Shown: positions 12,141 to 23,719 of the stretch, piece by piece
Layout of the letters: every line of letters begins with the position of its first letter
Numbering within the stretch: position 1 is the stretch's first letter
Translations under genes and position numbers: made by a program
Assembly (NCBI GenBank): GCA_039111635.1
Contig: JBCAQO010000010.1
Location: 2,108,001 to 2,172,000, forward strand
DNA: 64,000 bases
Reading direction: 5' to 3'
From: Heterobasidion occidentale
Lineage: Eukaryota > Basidiomycota > Agaricomycetes > Russulales > Bondarzewiaceae
The notes under the pieces: generated by a model
What the model was told of the DNA's origin: nothing
The model's database searches: none
Seen by the model: the letters and a program-made list of their open reading frames with translations, nothing else

Positions 12141-12733
12141 GAAAAGGAAGGGGCGGATATATGCGCTGAGTGGATGGGGCGTGCAGTGTGGGGAGGGGGT
12201 GGAGGCGTGTGGGGTAATGTGGGCAGTGGCGCGTTGATGGGGTGAGGAGATAGGTGTGCGTGATGGGCAGACGAGACAGACGAGACGAGACGAGGACAGC
12301 AAGTATACGACAGCGACAGGAGCACAGTGAAAATAAGAAGAAGAAAAAAGAAACGAGAAACGAGGAGAATCAGAAAGAGAGAAACAGGAAACACGAAGCG
12401 TGTAACGAGGCATGCGGGGTCGTATCCATACTAGCGTACTGAGTAGGCTGTGCCGGTGTCGTCGGCGCCGCGGCGAGGGAGGGCCGGCGATTTTTAGTGT
12501 TAGATCCAAATCCAGGTCGATAGGCGAGTCGAGAACAAATACAACCCGCGGGCAGGCAGACGGGCGGCCGCTGGCCGACCGCGCGCGACCCAGCCGTGCG
12601 CGGCGCCGACGCGGGTACGGGAGCGGGGTCCGGGAGCCGCGAGTGAGCAACAGAGGAGAGATAGACGAAACCGAGCCGTGGAGGAGAAAAAAACAGCGCG
12701 AGCGCGAGTGCGAGGGCCGGGAGGGGGCGCTTT

Positions 12734-14109
12734 CTAGTGGTGGATCTGCGTGCGGTCGGACGAGTAGTGCCACATCTCGGAGGACGAGGCGGCGCCGAAG
12801 GGCGGGAGGATGGGCGGGTAGGTGAGGCTGTGCGCGCCCGAGTCGTGCGACGACTGTTGGGGGATTTGTTCAGCGGGCGCGAGGGAGGGGCGTGGGAAGA
12901 AGAGAGGGGCGACGGGAGGGAGAGAGCGGACTCACGACGTAGTGGTCGTCCTCGACCTTGACGACCTCGTACTGCGAGGAAGACGAGAAGGTCGGGCCGC
13001 CGAGCCCGTGCGAATGGAGGGTGCCTTGCGACGGGCGTGCCTGCAAGCCGCCACTGCCGCCGCCGTTGTGGTGGTGATTGCCCGTCAGTCCCATGCCACC
13101 CCCAAGCTGATGCTGCTGCTGTTGTTGTTGTTGTTGTTGCTGCTGCTGATGTTGCTGTTGCTGATGTTGCTGGTGCTGCTGGTGCTGCTGCTGCTGGTGC
13201 GCGGACGGGTGCTCGTGGTGGGCCGACTGCTATTCGACCAAACGTCACTAGGATCCTGAGCTCGAGATCAGACACAGTCTCGCTGGGAGCTCAACTGGCC
13301 TATCGGGGGGAGTGCGTGGAATGGGGTACTTGCCGAGTACGTGGTGGGGCTGGAGGCCGCGCTCGAGACCGCGTGCACGGACGGGAGCGAGTAGCCGAAC
13401 GGGGGCCCGTGGATGCTGAGCCCGGGGCTGGAGTAGGCGGAGGGGGCGGTCGAGGAGAGATAGGAGGACTGGGAGAGGGGCGGCGGGGAGAAGTGGCTGG
13501 GGTGGGCGAGGGCTTCTGTGGCCGGGGGACTCGGGGTCTGGCTGGGGCTCTGTGGCGGGAGGGAGGTGAGCTCGGGCGCGGCGAGGGCGGGGAGGTTGAG
13601 ACCGACCATGTAGACCTCGTCTACGCTGGTGGACATGCGGCGGCGCTTGAGGTCGCGGTCGGAGTGGCTGTCGTTGCTGGAGGCGGTGGACTGGAAGGAG
13701 CTGCGACGGACGAGGTCGAAGTGGTGGTCTATGGCGTTGGGGACGAGGGAGGCGCGGCGGGAGGCGAGCTGGAGCTGGCGTCGGAGCTCGTCGTTGTCGC
13801 GGACGAGCTTTGCGTTGTCCTGCTCGAGCTGGCGGATGCGGAGGGAGGGGGGGGGGAGGGCGGCGACCTGGTCTGGGGAGAGGGCGAGGACGGACTGGAG
13901 CTTTGTGACGGTCTGCTCGAGCTGTGGGGGACGGTGAGGGTGAGGGTGAAGGTGAGTGTGTGGCGTTGTAGGGCGCGACTGACCTGCTCGATGTAGGCCT
14001 TCCGCTTGGCGCGATGCCTTGCCTGTGCCTTCGCGTTACGGCTTCGCTCTGGACGATCTGAGGTGGGAGTCGGGGACGTGTGGGCGGAGCGTGGCTGGGG
14101 TTGAGCCAT
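12734..14109 (-). CDS. bZIP transcription factor with His/Gln-rich C-terminal region
   Basis: The basic region reads RNAKAQARHRAKRKAYIEQ and fits the invariant N-x7-R of bZIP DNA-contact helices. It is interrupted just before the zipper by an intron (donor GTCAGT) and resumes LEQTVTKLQSVL. A second heptad stretch follows, RQLEQDNAKLVRDNDELRRQL, as the leucine zipper and coiled coil. The middle is Ser/Pro-rich. A third exon carries a His/Gln tract encoded by mixed CAG/CAA/CAC codons around 13105-13200, then SQYEVVKVEDDHY. The last exon ends MWHYSSDRTQIHH before TAG at 12734-12736. The start at 14109 was chosen because its context ATCACCATGG is a strong eukaryotic start; an in-frame ATG four codons upstream (14121) is weaker. 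The intron before the His/Gln exon appears to use a GC donor. Nuclear regulator; target genes cannot be read from the sequence. Confidence 0.85.
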
Positions 14110-16096
14110 GGTGATTGGCATGCGGGGTCACGTAAGGGAGGGGAGCGGGGTTGGAATGCTGGCACGGTGAGAGCGATCCCGGGTTTTAAGCTGTTCTGCT
14201 CGTGCGTGAGCCGAGCCCAGAGCAGACGCGCTCGGCTGACAAAAGAACGCGAAAACGCCGGCTGCGTAGACACTCTCAGTTGATCCTTCTCAACTACTGT
14301 CTCCGCCCTCCCCAGTCCCTCCCCCTCCCCTTCCTCCGCGGCCGCTCGGCTCCAAGCCACGCCCCATCACCGCACACCGCACACCCGTGCCTCAGCCACC
14401 CTCCCGTCCTTCCATTCACCACCCCCCGTCCCCCCAACCCATCCAGCACCCGCGACCTAGCGCTGTCAGTGCGCTGTCTCCCCCCTCCCCTCCCCTCCGC
14501 CATCCCCTCGTCCCCGCACGGCGCCAGGCTTCTCGGCAACCACACGGCCTTCTCACCCATCACAATCCTGTCCGCAGATCCCCGGTGGCCCACGATCACC
14601 TGAGCCCACCTCTCTTCTCTCGCCCCCCCTCCCCCTCTCGCTCTTTTCTCGTGCGCGGCTGCTTGGGGCTACGCTATCAGCTCTGACTCAGGGTCCCCCC
14701 GTCGCCCCCAAAGGCCCAATCCCCTTTCCTCTTTTCTCATCCGCACCCACGTCGGCTATCGTCCCGTGATTGGCGACGTCTGCCCCCCCCCTAAGAATCG
14801 CCCACCACAACAGCGACAATTGATCCTTTTGTGATTGAGTTTCCGTCGCCGCACGATCGTTCCATTGTTGGGGGGGAGAAGCAAAAAAAAAAACACCCCC
14901 CCACAAGGCTGTCTGTCAACAAGGGCGGGCCCTCGAAACGCGGGTCATCGCAACGACCACGACGACGGCCGGACAGCGCGTCCATCCAGCCTGTCGGCGG
15001 TGCAGTCCAGACCGCCGACCGCGTTTTTTCGCGAACGGCCCCAAAAAACGGACGCTGGGACCAACGGCGATCTCGAAAAGGCAGCCTATTAGCGCGGCAC
15101 GGAGGCACATTGCCCCCGCTCGCGGGGCTCCAATCCATCGGCCTTCTCCGGCGCGTCCTGTCTTCCGCGGCCTGTCAGGCTCAAGCACGCCTGCCTGTCG
15201 CCGGCCGCGCGCCGGGCAGCCAACCGGCGGGAGGGAGCCACGCGCTCCGTCGTTTTCCATCAGATCGCGCATGTCCGTGCGCCTCTTTTTTTTTCTGTCC
15301 TTTTCTTTATTCGCGCTCGAGCTGGCCCCCTTGCCTGGCTGGCCTCATTCCTGACCCACGCTTGCCCCTGTTGGCAGGCCTGGCTCGCCACGACGGCCTG
15401 CGCGTGGCTGGGCACTCGCCCCGTATGACAAGGCCTTAGTCCGCTCTCAGCCAAGTCAGATCCCGTCCGTCAGAACCCGACGCGCGCTCGGATGAGTCAA
15501 AACCGCGAGCAAAACCGTGCTTTCCCTCTATTGTCCTTCTGTCCTCACGCGCCTCCACGCGCGCTCGACCCTGCGCCACTGCAGCTCAGATCTGACACGC
15601 ACCTCATATCAGCACTTGTGATCCCGTCAGGGCGAAATAATTGGCATCCGAGTAAGTACATACTAATCGTCATCAGTGACAGCAATGACCGCCCTCGGCT
15701 GTTTCCATGCACCCCGAGATTTGACTCTCGGTGACTTTATCGTCGACGTGCCCTTCTCCAGTCTACTACGTAGGACCTTGTGTAGCCGCTTTCGCCTCGT
15801 TGATTGCAATATTGAGCGGCGACTTTCCCTGAATGTCCGCTCTGAGGCCTCCCGCCAATCACGCGCGCTTCCGTCTGTTCATTTGTCGAGTTCAGACGAC
15901 GTGAAATGACCGCTCTCCGCCGGTCTTTCAACACCGTCTGTCATCAGGCAACACGAAGAATCCGTCCCCGAGCCCGACGATGCGATAGAGTGGCTCCACG
16001 TGCGTATGTACCGTATATGTATACACGCCCAGAACGCGATCACCGCCGCCCCGCTCAACAGACTTCGCGCGCGTAGCGCCCGCGCGACCCTCATCC
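14110..16096. other. 2 kb GC- and pyrimidine-rich intergenic region
   Basis: This lies between the bZIP start codon and the stop codon of the Tof1 homologue, so it is the bZIP promoter and the Tof1 3' flank. It is rich in CCCC and CTCC tracts on the plus strand (for example 14290-14720). Open frames here are proline- or arginine-rich and unsupported. No TATA-like box stands out near 14110-14250. Confidence 0.5.
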
Positions 16097-19000
16097 TCAC
16101 TCCCCGTCCGAGATGATCAATCGCCCCCGGCCCTTGCGCTTCGAAGCGCGCGGTGCCGAGCCTGCGATCCTGCCACCTGCTGTGCCTGCTGCACCCGCGC
16201 CCACAGAACCCGGTTCTGATCCCGAGCCTGAACCATCATCGGCATCGCCCTCCATCTCCGCCGCGCCGCCGCCGCGCCCCAGATCTCGCGTGCGGAACTC
16301 AAAGTCGGACGTCGCGTCGTCCTCGCGCGCGCGCAGCCTCGAGGCCGAGATAAGGGTCCATTCAGCTGCGGATATTGATGTCGCCGCCGCAGCTGCAACG
16401 CGCGCGGGCGCATCAGCGGGCGGTGGGCGTGTCCAGTGCGTTCGCCGACGAGCGTGGCAGGGGTGGCGGTGATGCCACCGGCATGCCCGTCCGGTCACCA
16501 TCAGCGTCGCCGTCCGCCGATCCGGCTATTCGGGGCGTGGGCGTGGGCGTGGGCTTGGGCCTGGCGCGAGGCCGAGGCCGAGGCGCGCGCGTGGGGGCGT
16601 CGACCGCGGCGGGTGGCGTCGGCGGCGGCGTCGCGTGCGAGGGGGAGCGCGAGCGGGACGTGGAGGGCCCCGCGCGCTCGTCGCCCGCGTCCGCCCCGCC
16701 CTCGTCGCTGCTGCCGCGCCGCCGCTTGCCTTGCGCCGTTTCGCAGCGCCGGCGCGCTCGCCGAGGGGCTTTCGCCGCCGCTTCGTCCCCGTCTTCTTCG
16801 TCGTCCCGATCCCGAGCGTGCTGTTCGCGGCTGCGAGCGCCGTGCGCTCCCGCAGCGCGCGCTCGCGCTCGAAGAACTCGTCGATGTCCTTGGCGAACTC
16901 GTCGTCGCTGTCTTCGATGAACTGCGCGGACTTGTACACCTCCTTCTCCTTCCTCTTCCTTTCGCGCTTCCCCTTCTTCGGCTCGTCGTCGTCGTCGCCG
17001 CCGCCATCGCTGCCGCTCGCGGAGCTCGGGCTGCCGTCGCGCCGGAGCCGGCGGCGGCGGTGGCGGGTCTTCTTGCCCAGCAGCTGCGCGGCGCGCTTTC
17101 CGCCGAGGTCGAGCGGCGCGTGCTGGAACTGCGCGATCACGGCGAGGCTCCGCTCGAGGTCGGAGAGCAGGATCCCGGCGGGGATGTGCCACTCGAGCTG
17201 GCGGGCGTCTGTGGGCGAGCGCGGAGGCCCAGCGGGGGCAGGATCAGCATACGAAGAGATCGGAGGGCGACGTCGGCCTGCGCGCGTGCAGGTGCCCATG
17301 ACATGCGAAACACGCGCATCCGGACGTGCGCAATGCACGCACGCGGGCGCGGGTGGGGCTAGCCCTCTGTCGGAGGAGAAGAAGCGCGACAGCGCGATCG
17401 AAACACGCACCTCGTCGACGATGTAGAAATTGGCCAGTCGGAACATCAGTTTCAGCTGCGGGTTCTTCGTCGCTGCGTCTGCTTGCTCATCGCTGATGTA
17501 GGGTATCGCTGGAAATATCCGCGGGCGGCCATTCGGTCAGCCAGCTCGTGTGCCCAAACGGACTTTGCGTCCGGACTGAAGGGGCGCCGCGCACCGTAAT
17601 CCGTCATCTTCGAGAGGGCCTCGCTCGAAGGGCCCTTGGCCAGCAGCTTGGCCTTGACTTCCTCGTCGTCCATGTCCGCCGCGACAGCGTTCTGGTCCGA
17701 GTCTGCCCCGTCGGTGTCTTCGATGATTCGTTTGCGGTGCGCGATGACCATGGACAATCTGAGCGCGTCAGCGGTGGCCAGTCAGGACGGTCGCACTTTC
17801 GCGTGGGTTGCGTCATCGGACGTACGTCTTTGACCCATTCGATGAGCCCGCCGTCCCCATTTTCCTGCAGCGCCGCCATGGCGATGGCCAGCTGCTCGCT
17901 CCAAGTATAGCCCTTCTTCACCTGCACGTCAGGTGGAAAACGTGCGTCCTCTGCGGGCGCGCGAGCCTTCTTCAACTTGGGCTCCGGTTCCCAACTGGAC
18001 AATCTCTTCCATCGCCCTCGGTTCTTCGGGAAGAAGGCCTGTTCGCGGTGACCAGCAAAAAAAATTAGATCAGGACGGTTTGTGCAAACGCTTGGCTCGT
18101 CACCTCTACCAGCACGAACGAGTCCTCCTCGACGGCCTTGAAGAACTGGCGCAGGATGTAGTTGATCAAGGTGATGAGATCTTTGTACGGTTGCTCTTTG
18201 GGCAGGGATTTCTGGTTCGCCAGGATGAACTTGAACAACTCTAGCGTGGATACCTGTGCCATATCCAGCTGAGCATGGCACGGACTCGACCCCACGACAT
18301 CCACCACTCACTTGGAAATAGAGGCCCTCGGCTTTGGCACGGACGACCTGCCGATGGATTAAGCTGACGATTCGCCTCATGTTTTCTGAGGACTCGAATT
18401 CATCGTACCGACCCAGATACGTCAGCAGCGACGTCGTGATGTCAGGATTCGCGAATTTCTACGAAGCGCGTCAGTGTGTCGGCACTCGAGGTCATCGATC
18501 GGGAGTGCGGACCATCTCAAAGGCCTCAAAGGTGAACATCGTTTCGTGGATGAACTCCTCTTCCTCGGCTGGCGCCTCTTCCTCTTCTTCCACGTCGGGA
18601 ACGCCTTCCTCCTCTCCTGTTCCTCGACCTGAAAGTCAAAAGGTCGATCAGCGCCAGGTGAGAGCCGCCAGCTACGCGATCGACGGACCCGTTGTCTTCC
18701 GCTTCCGCTTGGGCTTCGCCCTCTTCCTCACATACGCTCCTTCGCCTTTCTTCTTCCCCCACTGCTCTAACATTTTCATGAGCCGGTAGGCGAGATTCAC
18801 GCCGGCATGCAGAAACGAGATTGTCTGCCTTCCCTCCGCATACGTCCTCAGTCCGTCCAGTGCCGCGTCGATGGCCTCACCGTTGTAGATTAGCTGCTGT
18901 TGCAGCAGCTCTGCGGCCTCCTGCAACGAGGACACACTTCCCGAAGCCGAAGCCGACTCGGATGATGAAGACATGGACTCGATCAGCACGAGCAAGTGCG

Positions 19001-20781
19001 TCAGGCACTCCATGCCTGCCTGCAGCTCGGTCCAAAGTTTCGGCTAACAAGCGAAAGAAGGTACCGTTAGTATGTGCCCAGCAAATCCATTTCAGACGAA
19101 CTCTGAAAGAAAGGAAAACGTCATAGATAGAAGGGACGAGTCGATCGAAATGGAGCCTAGACTGAAGAAGAAGGCGGTGGCGCACCTTCTCTTCGACCGC
19201 GCCGCGCATCCGCTTGAGGACCCACACTATCCAACCTCGTTCAATGACTTCCCCGACAAGCCCAAACTCCCACCGCTTGTCGTTTCCCTTATCGTTCGCT
19301 CTAGCCGCGAGAAAGAACTCGAGGAACCATTTCGTGACGTAGAGCAGGCGAAGGTTGTCCTTGTCTGTGATCTTTGGTCTCTCGGACTTGATGTCCTTGA
19401 GAAGTGATGCGAGAAACGCTAGATCACGGAGAAAGATAAGTCACACAAGGCAATCCAAATTTGGAGATCATGTGAGCAGAGACGCACGATTAAAACAAGA
19501 CTCGATAAACGTTCTTGCGAGGCCCTGTAGGACCGTCTTAGCTCCTGTGGACAGATTGTCGTCTCGTCCCAGATCGTCTATCTTTTTTCCCTTCTGCGTC
19601 TTCTGGCGCTTCACGAGGTCGATGACAGCCTGCTTCCTTATTCAAGGCCTGCTGCCGATGGAGAACAAGTGGCTGCGAAGACGAAGACGACGAGGCTGCC
19701 GCGGGCGGAGCTGGCTCGCCTGCTTCGGCTTCGTTTGTGGGTTTAGGGGGGGCTGCGCTTTTCTTAGGATTTAATTTAACGGAGATGGTGGTCCCAAAAC
19801 GAGAGTGTCGAGAAGGCGCGTGGCGCGCAAAGTCGCGACGGCGTTTGTCTTCAATGGAGAGAAGACTGTGTAAATTTTTGGTGACTTGCTGAGCGTGCGA
19901 AGCGGACATGTCAGAGGTGGAAATGTTCTCGGAACGAAGAAGGAATCGCTCACCGTGGTCTGCTCCATGATCAGGGTGTTAGGTTTGACGCCTCGGAACA
20001 GCAAGTAGAAAATTTCCAGGACCAGAGTGTTCCAGCCATTGAACATGACATCTGTGTCCGCATTGGAAGCGACGGTCAGCAGCAGGTCAAGATAATGCGT
20101 TTCCGACAGCGTCTTGATGAGTTTGCCTTGTAAGCTTGAGAAGTCCGCCTGATCTGAGCTAAGATGAATGTTGACCGGCAAGTCTTTGATGAATGCTAGA
20201 TTCCGCACGAGGTGGAGCACGACATTGATGATCTGGACGTCCCGCTCCTTTCGTTCTCGCTTGTCTTTCGACAAGCATGGGAGCATGATGTTGAATATGG
20301 ATTTCAGGACGCCAGGAGCAAGGAGTGCAGATTTGTAGTTTAGATGGCTGTGGAGGAGCTCAGTGTAGTCCGTCCCACGATCCAGCTCGTCGTCCAGCTC
20401 CTTCAGCTCCTCCGCAAGGTCGATTGGCCATGTCATCGCAGTCATGAGATCGACGCAAGCAATTGCTCGCTTGTCTTCAGCGTAGCCCTTCCCCGCTGTC
20501 TCCAATAAAATAGGAATGAGGTCATTAGAGAGGACTTGACTCGCCCAGAATATCCGCGCGACGGTGCGCTCGTCATCCGTGTCGTCCTTTCGCCAGTACT
20601 TCTTCAGATCCTTCAAACACCCATAAGCTTCATCTCCCATTCGGTACGACCCTCCTTCAAAGCCACCAAGGGATTCTACGACATTACGGATTGCGGGTTC
20701 GAGGATGGCCCGTCGCTGCGAATAGTCTTCCGGGTCGACCGAGTCAGTCGATGAAATGGAGATGGCATCGTCCGCGTCCAT
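16097..20781 (-). CDS. TOF1: Tof1/Swi1/Timeless replication fork protection protein
   Basis: Topoisomerase 1-associated factor 1 homologue, which with Csm3 holds the replisome together, pauses forks and supports the S-phase checkpoint. The start at 20781 opens MDADDAISISSTDSVDPED. The TIMELESS N-terminal domain follows over roughly 230 residues, with blocks such as YGCLKDLKKYWRKDD, VARIFWASQVLSNDLIPI, KSIFNIMLPCLSKDKRER and VVLHLVRNLAFIKDLPVNI. Later exons carry ELFKFILANQKSLPKEQPY and KKGYTWSEQLAIAMAALQE, typical of the middle of the family. The tail is basic and Ser/Asp-rich, as usual for fungal Tof1, and ends RGRLIISDGE before TGA at 16097. At least ten exons are needed. Within the C-terminal tail near 16,730 the plausible frame changes without an obvious intron, so the last 200 residues are uncertain. 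Confidence 0.85.
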
Positions 20782-22431
20782 ATGATCGGAATTCGAGGAT
20801 ATTTGTCTGATTCTCTTCCCTCGTAGAAAGAAATGCAGAGAGATTGATACAGCGTACAAGAATCTGTGAGACGCAAACGCGGTGTTGAAGGGAGTTGTTG
20901 AACGCGACAGGCCGAAACGCGAGCTGTCACATCTGTGACACATCGTGTTTCCCCTTTCACACTCTCCTTTCACCCTTTCGCTCGACGCCTTTAGTCTTGA
21001 CAATTGCTCTAGCTTCTTCGCCTGGATGCAAATTCACGTTTCCAGGGTCTTCTTACAGCTTCACGATCAGTCTTTAACTGTGCCTCTCAGGATACTGACT
21101 CTTTGGCTCGAGTCCTACGTTTTTGGGCATATTCAGCAGCTTTCTCATTCATTCAGTTCACTGGCTTCAATCGTGGTAGATCTCTTGCGATGTCCTGTGC
21201 TCCTCGGCGTATCTCATTGCATCTTAGGAAGGCCCTTGTTGCGCTTGATAAGTAGAGGTGAGTAGACGCAGCTCACGCGATTACTATTTCTAATATCGCG
21301 GATATGAACCCTCCCCAGAACTACCGAGTCTAACTGACACGGTGTCATGGAGGCGATTCTATAAGGTCTCGAGTTGGCTTCATGAGATTTCAAAGTTGCC
21401 GCCCTGTCTAGCCCACATTGCAAGACGGGTACCTTGATTCTTATTTCCCTCTGCTCATATATGGTATGGTGGTTCCGCCGGCGGCATTTATACCATCCCC
21501 GGTCATTTTCAGTCCGCGGTATGCTGAAATTCGAAACTCGGTGCAAGCGTACGTACGCGCGGTCCAGGCGGTCACCTTCTTATTGACCAACTCACGAGAT
21601 GAACGCCGGGACCCTTCATCTATAAGTACGGCCTCGCTTGCCATTTCTATTGCGCTGTCCCAACTTCGCTATGCTGTGCATATGCGCGCACGCAGTTCTC
21701 CGAGACAGATCCCCTCCGTCGAACTCGCCTAATACGGATCGCTCGCACGGTGTGGGTGACCCTGTCACCCAGCGGATTTTCTCTGAACCGTATACTAATC
21801 GCACTGATATTGTATATTGTATTTCATCAGAAGAATATTCCAGGCGGTAGGCGTTGCGCCCAGAAAACCAGCCATAATGATGGTTCTCGAAATACGGTTT
21901 CAAGTGCGCGTTATCTCGTATTTCTTTCCCTCAACTATCGAATACCTTCGCCGCCCTAGAGCGCCCTTGCCGTTCACCGGCACCACCTCGTCGATGGCGA
22001 AGCATCACGTTTTCTGCCTTCCTTGATGCTGGCTTTTGAAATGCGACTTCTTGCGAGGTTAGAAGGCGGACGCAAGCTACAAATGGCCATCTTGATATTA
22101 CAGTTGCTGCCCGACGATCCGGGGTTCACGGGCAGAATTCAGCAGACTGCGGGATTGATGTTTGCTACATTCACATTTCTTCAACGTTCGTGCGCACGAT
22201 ATCAGCACAGCCTCGGCGAACACACCCCCGCAGCCTGCCTGCCTGCTTGGCATTTTCGGTGCTCTAGACGAACACAAACCACTAGTCTCTACTCTGTCCA
22301 CCCTTATCTTACTTCAACACAGTCAACCGTGCAGTCATGTTTGCAATACACTGATGCAGTTTCGTTCTTCGATTTCTTTCTTGCTTGATGGCGGGAAGGC
22401 CAGCCCTCATCCTACACGCGCGGGTGGACCA
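20782..22431. other. Intergenic region between Tof1 promoter and PBDC1 3' end
   Basis: About 1.65 kb of near-average composition. Frames of up to about 120 codons occur on both strands, but none has a motif or plausible splice structure. The Tof1 promoter should lie within the first few hundred bases; a TATA box was not evident. Nothing else was recognised. Confidence 0.45.
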
Positions 22432-23428
22432 TCATTTCCCACCCTTCTTCTTTGCCTTCTCGATCTTTTCCTGCTGCTTCCTTGCCTCTTCCTTTGCAAT
22501 TTCGTGCGCCTTATCGTTGAGACCGAGTCGGTTGCGCGAGATCTGTCATGCAGGTCCGCGAGGTGCGAGGTGTACATGAGTCGTGAATTACACCAAGAAT
22601 GTCTCGGAGCTCACCTCGATAGCGTAGAACTGGCACGGTGCGTTGTATAATTAGTTACGTCGTTACTGAATGGGCAATTGCTTACCTGTATTCGCGTCAC
22701 TAGGCAGGATGAAGGGAATGAGCTCAAATTGTGACATCTCAGAATAAGCTTCACTCACCGAAAATTGTGTTTGTCTCACTATATTCTTTCGTGGCATCTG
22801 TTCGGATGAGAGATCCAAAGTTGTAGTCCTGAACTTTTTTCTCGTATCTGGACACGGATGTCAGGACAAATTCCCATGGCATAATGGGCTAGGTAAGACT
22901 CACGCTGCCATGAATTGCCGCCACCGCTCTTTACCGTCCTTGCTTTTCATCCAGTCTTCGTCGAGAACTGTCAGCTTCTGGTGCTCTTGGGAAATTTCCG
23001 GGAAAGTCTTCATCGTATGTTCGAAGATCTCATCGTCGAGCCTAGGGACTATCGATGAACGCCGTGGTCAACGGCAGACGTATATATTTGATAGGTACCT
23101 GGTAAGCTTCAATTGGCTCGGATGAATCTTCTCCAGGAGATTCCAGTAAGTCTAAGACATGGAGGCGCGGTCAGCGCTGAGGAGTTCGGAGTGGGCTAGA
23201 TGGGTGGGGCTTACTTGGGCATGCTCGACGGCTTTCACTGCGAATCTTTTACCCGCCGAGTGGGAAAATGAAAATTGAAGACGCATAGGCACCCAATGTA
23301 ATAGCCTACTCACTGCTTCTCGATCTACACGAACTTTAGTTCTTCGGCGTTTCCGTGAGGCTCTGTCGCGACTCGTCACGCACCTCGACAAGGTTTTGGG
23401 CGTTATTGGGGTCAAATTTTGTGGTCAT
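22432..23428 (-). CDS. PBDC1 / YPL225W family protein
   Basis: Small conserved cytosolic protein of the PBDC1 family (human PBDC1, yeast YPL225W); the yeast member is reported as a translation-elongation-factor chaperone, which I mention from general knowledge. Exon 1 opens MTTKFDPNNAQNLVE at 23428. After an intron starting GTGCGT, an 11-nt exon at 23314-23324 supplies IEK and two bases of Gln. The next exon continues FAVKAVEHAQ, so the joined text matches the yeast pattern NLEDIEKQFAVVAVEQA. Following exons read YWNLLEKIHPSKLRLTRLDD, KSKDGKERWRQFMAAYEK, YNFGSLIRTDAT and RIQFYAIEISRNRLGLND. The C-terminus is a Lys/Glu/Gln helix ending KAKKKGGK with TGA at 22432. An in-frame upstream Met at 23530 exists but family members start near the one chosen. 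Confidence 0.85.
23314..23324 (-). other. 11-nt internal microexon of the PBDC1-family gene
   Basis: Flanked on the minus strand by an acceptor ending GTGTAG and a donor GTGAGT at 23313-23308. It encodes I-E-K plus the first two bases of Gln; the next exon supplies the third base and continues FAVKAVEHA. The conserved IEKQ motif of the family requires it. Confidence 0.75.
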
Positions 23429-23719
23429 GGTGTATTGCGGGTGGTATTGGGGAGGCGTGTGAGTGATGAGCTGGCGAAAACCCGGGTCAAGTAGAGGCTG
23501 TCGACGGTAGAAACCAGGCGACTGTTGCACACATGAATGCGATCAGGTGATCGCACAGATCCGTACTAGGATGAAATTAGATAGAATAACCTAATTGAGG
23601 TAGGTTCTAAGCAAAACGTTTCCAAGCTCCCCTGCGTCGCAGGCTCCCCTTCGCCTTGCTCAAGCTCTCCCTATCATCCGCCAAGATTGAAGCTCAAGAC
23701 CTCAACAGCCCTGTTTACT

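Larger units (their letters stand above)
6519..12733. other. 6.2 kb GC-rich gene-poor region with many simple repeats
   Basis: This stretch separates the start of the transaldolase-like gene from the 3' end of the bZIP gene. It contains many overlapping open frames, some over 250 codons, but all are Arg/Ala/Pro-rich with no recognisable motif and arise from high GC content. Short tandem repeats, purine tracts and runs of alternating CG are frequent (for example near 9510-9530 and 9895-9912). A run of words built on GCATC occurs near 11040-11110 and 11218-11250. I see no transposase, reverse transcriptase, long terminal repeat or tRNA. It may carry long regulatory sequence or non-coding transcripts, but the sequence alone does not show this. 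Confidence 0.5.

Noticed and set aside
13037..13996. 319-codon plus-strand frame opposite the bZIP gene
   Set aside because: Antisense to the His/Gln and Ser/Pro regions; Val/Gly/Glu low-complexity text with no motif, while the minus strand encodes a bZIP domain.
21214..21903. Minus-strand frames of 60-110 codons upstream of TOF1
   Set aside because: No motif, no splice structure and random-looking composition.
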